DNA of 64,000 nt from Ziziphus jujuba (lineage: Eukaryota; Streptophyta; Magnoliopsida; Rosales; Rhamnaceae). A program made the position numbers and the translations under genes. Every line of letters starts with the position of its first letter. Position 1 is the first letter of the stretch. The notes below the pieces were generated by a model. That model searched no databases, was not told the origin of the DNA, and saw only the letters and a list, made by a program, of their open reading frames with translations. Of this stretch, positions 58,719 through 64,000 are shown one piece after another. The stretch lies in NCBI RefSeq assembly GCF_031755915.1, contig NC_083383.1:29387501-29451500 (forward strand). The letters are read 5' to 3'.

Positions 58719-59654
58719 CAAAAGTTATTCAAAAACAATGTCACAAAAGTCAATGTGATACCCAAAATCTTTATCTGTCGCCATCAAACACTAATATTTA
58801 ATGATGACCCAAAAAAGAAAATGCTGATAATTAATGATTTTGGAAAGAAGAAGACACTGATAATTACTTACAAGAAAAACTTAAAAAAGGTCGACTCATG
58901 ATTATTTATCATAAATTTAAAAATGATCAAACACTGATAATTTATCACTAATTCTCGAAATCAACAAAATGAATTTACGCACGCAAGGTGAAAAATTCTT
59001 CTGTAACACTTGGAAAATATTCGTATATATGTATATGTCTTAAGTTTACATCCCCAGCTATATAAGTGATAAAATTGTTTCCTATCGTGATTTAGAAGAA
59101 AATGTATTTTTAGTCAATATCGTTATCTAATGGAATAGTCACCCAAAGTAGGCTTGTTTTGTTTTGTTTTGGTTTTTTTCAAATGTCCAAAAAGTTATTC
59201 AAAAACAGTGTCACAAAAGTCAATGTGATACCCAGAGTCTTTATCTGTTCGCCATCAAACACTAATACTTAAGGATGACCCAAAGAAGATTCAGCTTATA
59301 AAAAAAAATAAAAAAAGAGAAGATGACCCAAAGAAGAAAACACTGATAATTAATGATGTCCGAAAAAAGAAGAAACTGACAATTAATTACCAAAAACAAT
59401 ATAAATAAAAAAACAAAACAAGAAAAGTCGACACAAGATTATTTATCATAAGTTTAAAAATGATCAAATACTGATTATTTATCACTAATTGTCGAAATCA
59501 ACAAGATGAATTCACTTGCGAAATATTCGTATATATATGTGAAAATCTTTAAGTTTACATCCCCAGCCATACACGTGATAAAATTGTTTCCCATCATCTT
59601 TTAGAAGAAAATGTATTTTTAGTGAATATCATTATCTAACGGAATTCAAAGTAG
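58719..59654 (+). repeat. Diverged tandem duplication, units of about 430-470 bp
   Basis: Unit 1 (58719-59151) and unit 2 (59187-59654) share ordered blocks: AAGTTATTCAAAAACA, CACAAAAGTCAATGTGATAC, CATCAAACACTAATA, AAGTTTACATCCCCAGC and AGAAGAAAATGTATTTTTAG. AT-rich and non-coding; lies upstream of the P450. Confidence 0.82.
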
Positions 59655-59865
59655 TTTTTTTTTTTTTCTTTTTTTGGTTTTGTTTTTTATTTTTTATTTT
59701 GAAATATCAAATTCAATGGTTGTTGGATTCTATCATTTTCGTATCTCACAACTTGATTTTTTAAAATTTTTTTGGCCCCTTTCAACTAAAAGCATTTGAA
59801 TCAAAGGTCTGCACATGCCATAACAACTTGAAGCGAGGTACTCCATTGGATCGGCATCAGAAAAA

Positions 59866-59963
59866 AATAATTGATTAATTCACTCTTCAGTAAAATATTG
59901 ACTATGTATCGTACAATAATTGATTAATTCACTCTTCAGTAAAATATTGAGTATGTATCGTAC
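59866..59963 (+). repeat. 49-bp tandem duplication upstream of the P450
   Basis: AATAATTGATTAATTCACTC starts at 59866 and again at 59915; the copies differ at one base (GACTATG versus GAGTATG). Confidence 0.92.
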
Positions 59964-60349
59964 TTTCACCTCTTACCCATTAATCCTGCCAGCGCATGTA
60001 TGTTGTTGAGAATATGCTTACTAGATAAAAATATCTTAGTATTTTTGGACGTATAAAATTTTGACTTCTTTCCGAATCAATACAATTATCACCACCGAAG
60101 TCCACAAATGAAGCTGGCCTTTATAATTGATTTGTGAAGTCAATAAAATTATCAAAGCATAAATTGAAAACTACATATGATATGAATACCAACCATATAG
60201 TCTTGTTTTTATTTAATTATTTTTATTTACAGAGCGCAGCCGGCAGACCCGACCCCCTCCTCCAATAAAGCAGCCAAAGAGCCAATAAAAAGGCAGGGTA
60301 TAGAAACACACTCACAAGTGAATTAGCAAAGAACACCCCATTAGAGAAA

Positions 60350-61466
60350 ATGGACTTGTTCATTCTTTCTCTTCCTCTCTTTGCTATTGCTCTCTACTAT
60401 CTCTATTGTGCTTGGAAACCCAGAAATTCCAATACAAATAATGAAAAGCTTCTTTCTCTACCACCGGGTCCGAAATGTTGGCCTATCATCGGCGATAACC
60501 TTAACTATATTTTCGGATCCCAAAAGGGTGGTCAGGATAAATTCTTCGAACAAAGGACCAACAGCTACTCTCACAAGCTCTTCAAGACGAAGTTGTTCGA
60601 TGAAGATATGCTCTTCTTCTGCACCGCAGAGGGAAATAAGTTCGTCTTCTCCAACGAGAACAAGCTTGTCAAATCATGGTTTCCGAAAACCTTCGAGAAA
60701 ATCTTCGCCGCCCCCAACAGTTCGTCGGTGATAAGAGACGAAATAAAAATATTCCGCAAAGTTGTTGTCCAATTTCTCAAGCCTGAGTCGCTGAAAAATT
60801 ATGTGGATATCATAGACTACGAGACCCAGAAGCACTTGAAGACGTGCTGGGACGGCAAAAAAGAACTAACGGTGTTCCCGCTGATGATTAGCTACACCAT
60901 CGGATTAGGTTTTCGACTCTTCTTGAGCACCGAGGTCGATCCGAAAGAAAAAGAAATACTTGATCACCAATTTCATGATGTTTCCGGTGGGCTTTTTCCG
61001 GTATTTCCTTTCGATCTTCCCGGAACGAAGCTTAACGTAGCCATCAAAACTGCCAAGCAGATCACCAAAGTTGTTGAGAAGATGGTAAAGCAAAGGTGGA
61101 AGGAGATTTTGGAAAACAAGGCTGCCTTTGAGGATGCTCATGACGTTTTAACCCACTTGCTCATGGAGGCAAAAGGCATGTTATTCAAAAACGACTACGA
61201 CATCGCCAAGAAACTGTATGGCTTTGTCAATGGTGCATATGAAAATCCAAGCGCTTTGATTTCTTCTATCATGTTCTATCTTGCCGATCTTCCTCAAGTT
61301 TACGACCGGGTTCGTCAAGGTAAATTTTATTTTATTACTCTGGAAATTTCCATCTGGCTAATTCTAAACATCTCACGTCCAATATGTAATTCGGATGAAA
61401 TAACCCATAAAGTATATTTAATTGTGTATCTATATTCTATAAAGATATATAAACATATATAAATAT

Positions 61467-61500
<34 letters not shown>

Positions 61501-62378
61501 TTACATTTTTTTTTTGGCTGAAACTGTACTGTATATATATACATATATGTTGTGGAAATCATAAATTCATAGCCATGCTCTTGCTTAGTTCTATGTCTAT
61601 AAATAGATAATAAAAATAATGACAGAGCAAATGGAGATTGCAAATTCAAAAGCACCCGGAGAGCCGTTGAATTGGGGGGATATAAAAAAGATGAAGTATA
61701 CTTGGAATGTGGCATGTGAGGTTATGAGACTGGTTCCACCCACTCAAGGAAATTTTAGAGAGGTCCTTACTGACTTTGTCTATGAAGGATTTCATATCCC
61801 AAAGGGATTCAAGGTAATAAGAGTTTGTGACTAAACTACCCTTATAATTGCGGATTTTTCTATTAATTATCATCATTTGGCAAATACTAATTGGGTAGGT
61901 TTAATTATTTTTTAATTTCTTATACTAAAATGCCTATTTAAAAAATTAAACCTTTTTAAATAGCTACGTAACATATAAATCCTATTAATGATTCTCAATA
62001 ATAATAATAATAAATATAGTATCCTTTTATAATTATATATGACTAATATTTATGATAATTTTGATGTTGGTATATATGTAGATACACTTGAACGCCTTTG
62101 CAACACATAAAAACCCGAAATACTTTCCAGATCCAGAAAAGTTCGACCCATCTAGGTTTGAAGGAGACGGACCAGTTCCATTTTCATACATCCCATTTGG
62201 AGGAGGACCTCGAATGTGTCCCGGAAAAGAGTATGGTCGTTTGAATGTACTGGTTTTCATGCATAACATTGTCAAAACTTACAGATGGGAAAAGGTGATC
62301 CCGGATGAGAAAATTACGGCCAATCCACTTTCAGCACCCAGCAAAGGCCTTCCTATTCGTCTCTATCCGATCAATTAA
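60350..62378 (+). CDS. Cytochrome P450, CYP716-type, three exons
   Basis: Predicted endoplasmic-reticulum monooxygenase. Exons 60350-61319, 61626-61813 and 62082-62378, all GT-AG, join to 485 codons (484 residues). Residues 1-20 form the membrane anchor, then the hinge [14 protein letters not shown] (37-50). K-helix ExxR is Glu355-Arg358 in [10 protein letters not shown]; the FDPSRF block is at 407-412; the haem loop [10 protein letters not shown] (425-434) has the ligand Cys432. These and [16 protein letters not shown] point to CYP716, whose characterised members mostly oxidise triterpene skeletons such as beta-amyrin. Odd: the I-helix oxygen-activation motif, usually GGxDT, reads GAYEN (295-299), so the conserved Thr is Asn and the acid is Glu. 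Start ATG follows GAGAAA and opens the frame. Substrate unknown. Confidence 0.9.
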
Positions 62379-62590
62379 AAATCATAATTCTGCATTTGGA
62401 CTCGTCAACTCGCTTGCTTGCAGGACAACCTTTACATGGTCCATGCGTTTCCATTTTTTCTTGAACGTGTTTGTGTTGTGCTAATAATATCTTGATGCAT
62501 CTACCAAAAAAATAAATATCTTGATGCACTTTGTATTTTTTTTCCAATTGTTTATTTAAGTGGGTTATCCCACTTGGTGGCGATCGTTTA

Positions 62591-62776
62591 AAATTAATTG
62601 TAAGTGTTTGAAAGTTTCATAATTTATGTGAAATTACATGAATACCCCTCGTAGTTCAAATTAAACTTTGTGTTTGACAGTTCAAATTAATTATTAGTGT
62701 TTGACAGTTTCATAATTTGTGTGAAATTAGACGAATATCCCTCTTAGTTCAAATTAAACTATGTGTTTGACAGTTC
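62591..62776 (+). repeat. 93-bp tandem repeat downstream of the P450
   Basis: Two units starting AAATTAATTGTAAGTG (62591) and AAATTAATTATTAGTG (62684), each ending GTGTTTGACAGTTC, with a partial third at 62777. Non-coding. Confidence 0.88.
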
Positions 62777-63472
62777 AAATTAATTTATGTCATAGCTTCG
62801 CAATTTTTACACTATCAGAGAACCGCGTAGGTTGAGATGCTTAATTAGTTATCTTTCTTTCAACGTCACAATTGTTTTTTTGGCAAAATACAGGTTAATA
62901 TTTTTTATTTTATGTTTTTTTTTAATTTGGGATCTGTTAAAAAAATTACGAGAAATAATATTTTTTATTTTTTAAAAAATTATATATTAATTCATATCCA
63001 TTAATTTTTAACAGAAATCGTTAGAAAATGATACATATTTGATCCTTAAAATTTATTTTATATATATATATATATTTTATTTTTTTTTTGATATTTTAAA
63101 TTAATTTTTAAAAAATTAGTTAAAAAAACCTAAAACTCTAAACAGTATAGTTTTAATCCAAAACAAATTCTATCTCAACCATCCATCTGTTCATCAACTT
63201 CATCGTCTTCTTGCGTGCCTCACTTTTATACCCAACTCAAGTTCAAACCCAATCAAATCCTCCGGTAACAAAAACAAATCATCTTCAACTTCATGTTTTT
63301 CTTTCTTTATACCACTAGGAGATACCCTTTGCTTACGGAAACAATCGCAAAAGTTGAACGGTGCATTTTGGTCCATTGGATGGAAGGTACAAATTGGCGA
63401 CTTGGAGAAGATGGAGGCTTCTCCTTGCGCTTGACTTTTCATATGAGAATCAAGTTTGGGTTTTGAACTTAC

Positions 63473-63766
63473 AAAAAGAATCTTAGAGGCTTTATCATTC
63501 CACCACGCCAATAAGCCCAAAGACGTATAGAAACCCAATCCTCCGCAAAGCCAAGCCAATGCTTCATATTGTTCATAATTCACACTTAAAAATTAATAAA
63601 AGAAAAAAAGAAAAAAGAAAAAAGGGCAACTAAAAATTTATACTTTTAAAAAATCCTAAGTACAAAATTTTATACCTTTCGAACTGTTAGCTCAGCAGGG
63701 TAATCAACGCAAGGCTCTGGGAATGGGAGTGCCATTGTCCCAAACAAGGTCGTCGTTCACAGGTAG
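63473..63766 (-). pseudogene. NDUFB8-like (mitochondrial complex I) exon pieces, frameshifted
   Basis: Minus strand. Exon-like 63676-63766 follows a TTCAG acceptor and reads LPVNDDLVWDNGTPI, then after a one-base shift PEPCVDYPAELTVRK, ending at a GTATAA donor. Exon-like 63473-63590 reads EQYEALAWLCGGLGF, TSLGLLAWWNDKASKILF, ending at a GTAAGT donor. These match the plant NADH dehydrogenase 1 beta subcomplex subunit 8, a single-pass inner-membrane accessory subunit, as I recall it. The frameshift, the missing C-terminal exon (expected VYPYDNLRVELG) to the left, and the N-terminus beyond the window edge suggest a partial, dead copy. A frame continues through the donor to 63200 but looks like intron read-through. 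Confidence 0.68.
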
Positions 63767-64000
63767 CTGAAGCACAAAGAGCAAGTAAAAATATAATTGG
63801 GGCCTGGAATTTTTTTCTTTTGGAAAAATATAATTACGAGTTTTTCTATTAATTGTCATCATATTATGACAAATTAAATGTATATATACTCCATGTGTTT
63901 CCATATTTTTCTTAAACATGTAATTGTAATCATATGAAAAAAAAAAAACCTTTTTAGACCGTTAATTGAATTGTTACATAACATATGAATTTTATAATGA
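63767..64000. other. Intron-like sequence with partial similarity to the P450 intron
   Basis: If the NDUFB8-like copy has upstream exons, they lie to the right of the window. TTTTTCTATTAATTGTCATC (63840) and CCTTTTTAGACC...TACATAACATATGAA (63950-63988) resemble 61857-61875 and 61951-61977 in P450 intron 2. Confidence 0.35.

Overview
The window is plant nuclear DNA, most likely from a eudicot. It is AT-rich and intron-containing, has many microsatellites, and carries plant gene families (a family-1 UDP-glycosyltransferase, a MINDY-type deubiquitinase, a CYP716-type cytochrome P450) set among LTR retrotransposons. The species cannot be named from the sequence. All assignments come from reading the sequence and recalling family motifs; no database search was run.

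Layout. 1-0.7 kb: tail of a Ty1/copia element. 2.6-4.9 kb: three copies of one MITE family, one inserted inside another. 5.75-7.27 kb: intact intronless zeatin O-glucosyltransferase-like gene. 7.83-11.48 kb: a complete, probably young, non-autonomous LTR element on the minus strand. 16.84-24.21 kb: complete seven-exon MINDY-type deubiquitinase gene; its exons join in frame to 618 residues. 25.5-26.1 kb: decayed short-chain dehydrogenase/reductase pseudogene. 26.6-56.8 kb: a nested retrotransposon complex. 57.6 kb: a lone first exon of dephospho-CoA kinase. 60.35-62.38 kb: complete three-exon CYP716-type P450 of 484 residues. 63.5-63.8 kb: exon-like pieces of mitochondrial complex I subunit NDUFB8 with a frameshift.

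The nested complex can be resolved from target-site duplications (TSDs) and broken reading frames. A minus-strand copia (C) was split by a plus-strand copia (A, LTRs 27847-28059 and 41223-41436). Element A then received a second copia (B, 28726-33987, TSD AAGAC), a 3.3-kb solo LTR (35915-39205, TSD TCCTT) and a Cassandra-type TRIM with 5S rRNA-derived segments (39532-40437, TSD TTTAC). To the right, a plus-strand copia (D) was split by a minus-strand Ty3/gypsy element (E, 43163-56482, TSD GTGGG). Element E received a terminal-inverted-repeat element in one LTR (43462-44832) and two more copies of the same giant solo LTR (45825-48883, TSD CAGAC; 52683-55957, TSD AACTA).

The three intact genes are unrelated housekeeping or specialised-metabolism genes with no sign of working together. 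The main unusual features are the giant solo-LTR family, the 5S-bearing TRIM, the self-nested MITE, and the P450 with a non-canonical oxygen-activation motif. I found no CRISPR, operon-like or prokaryotic system.
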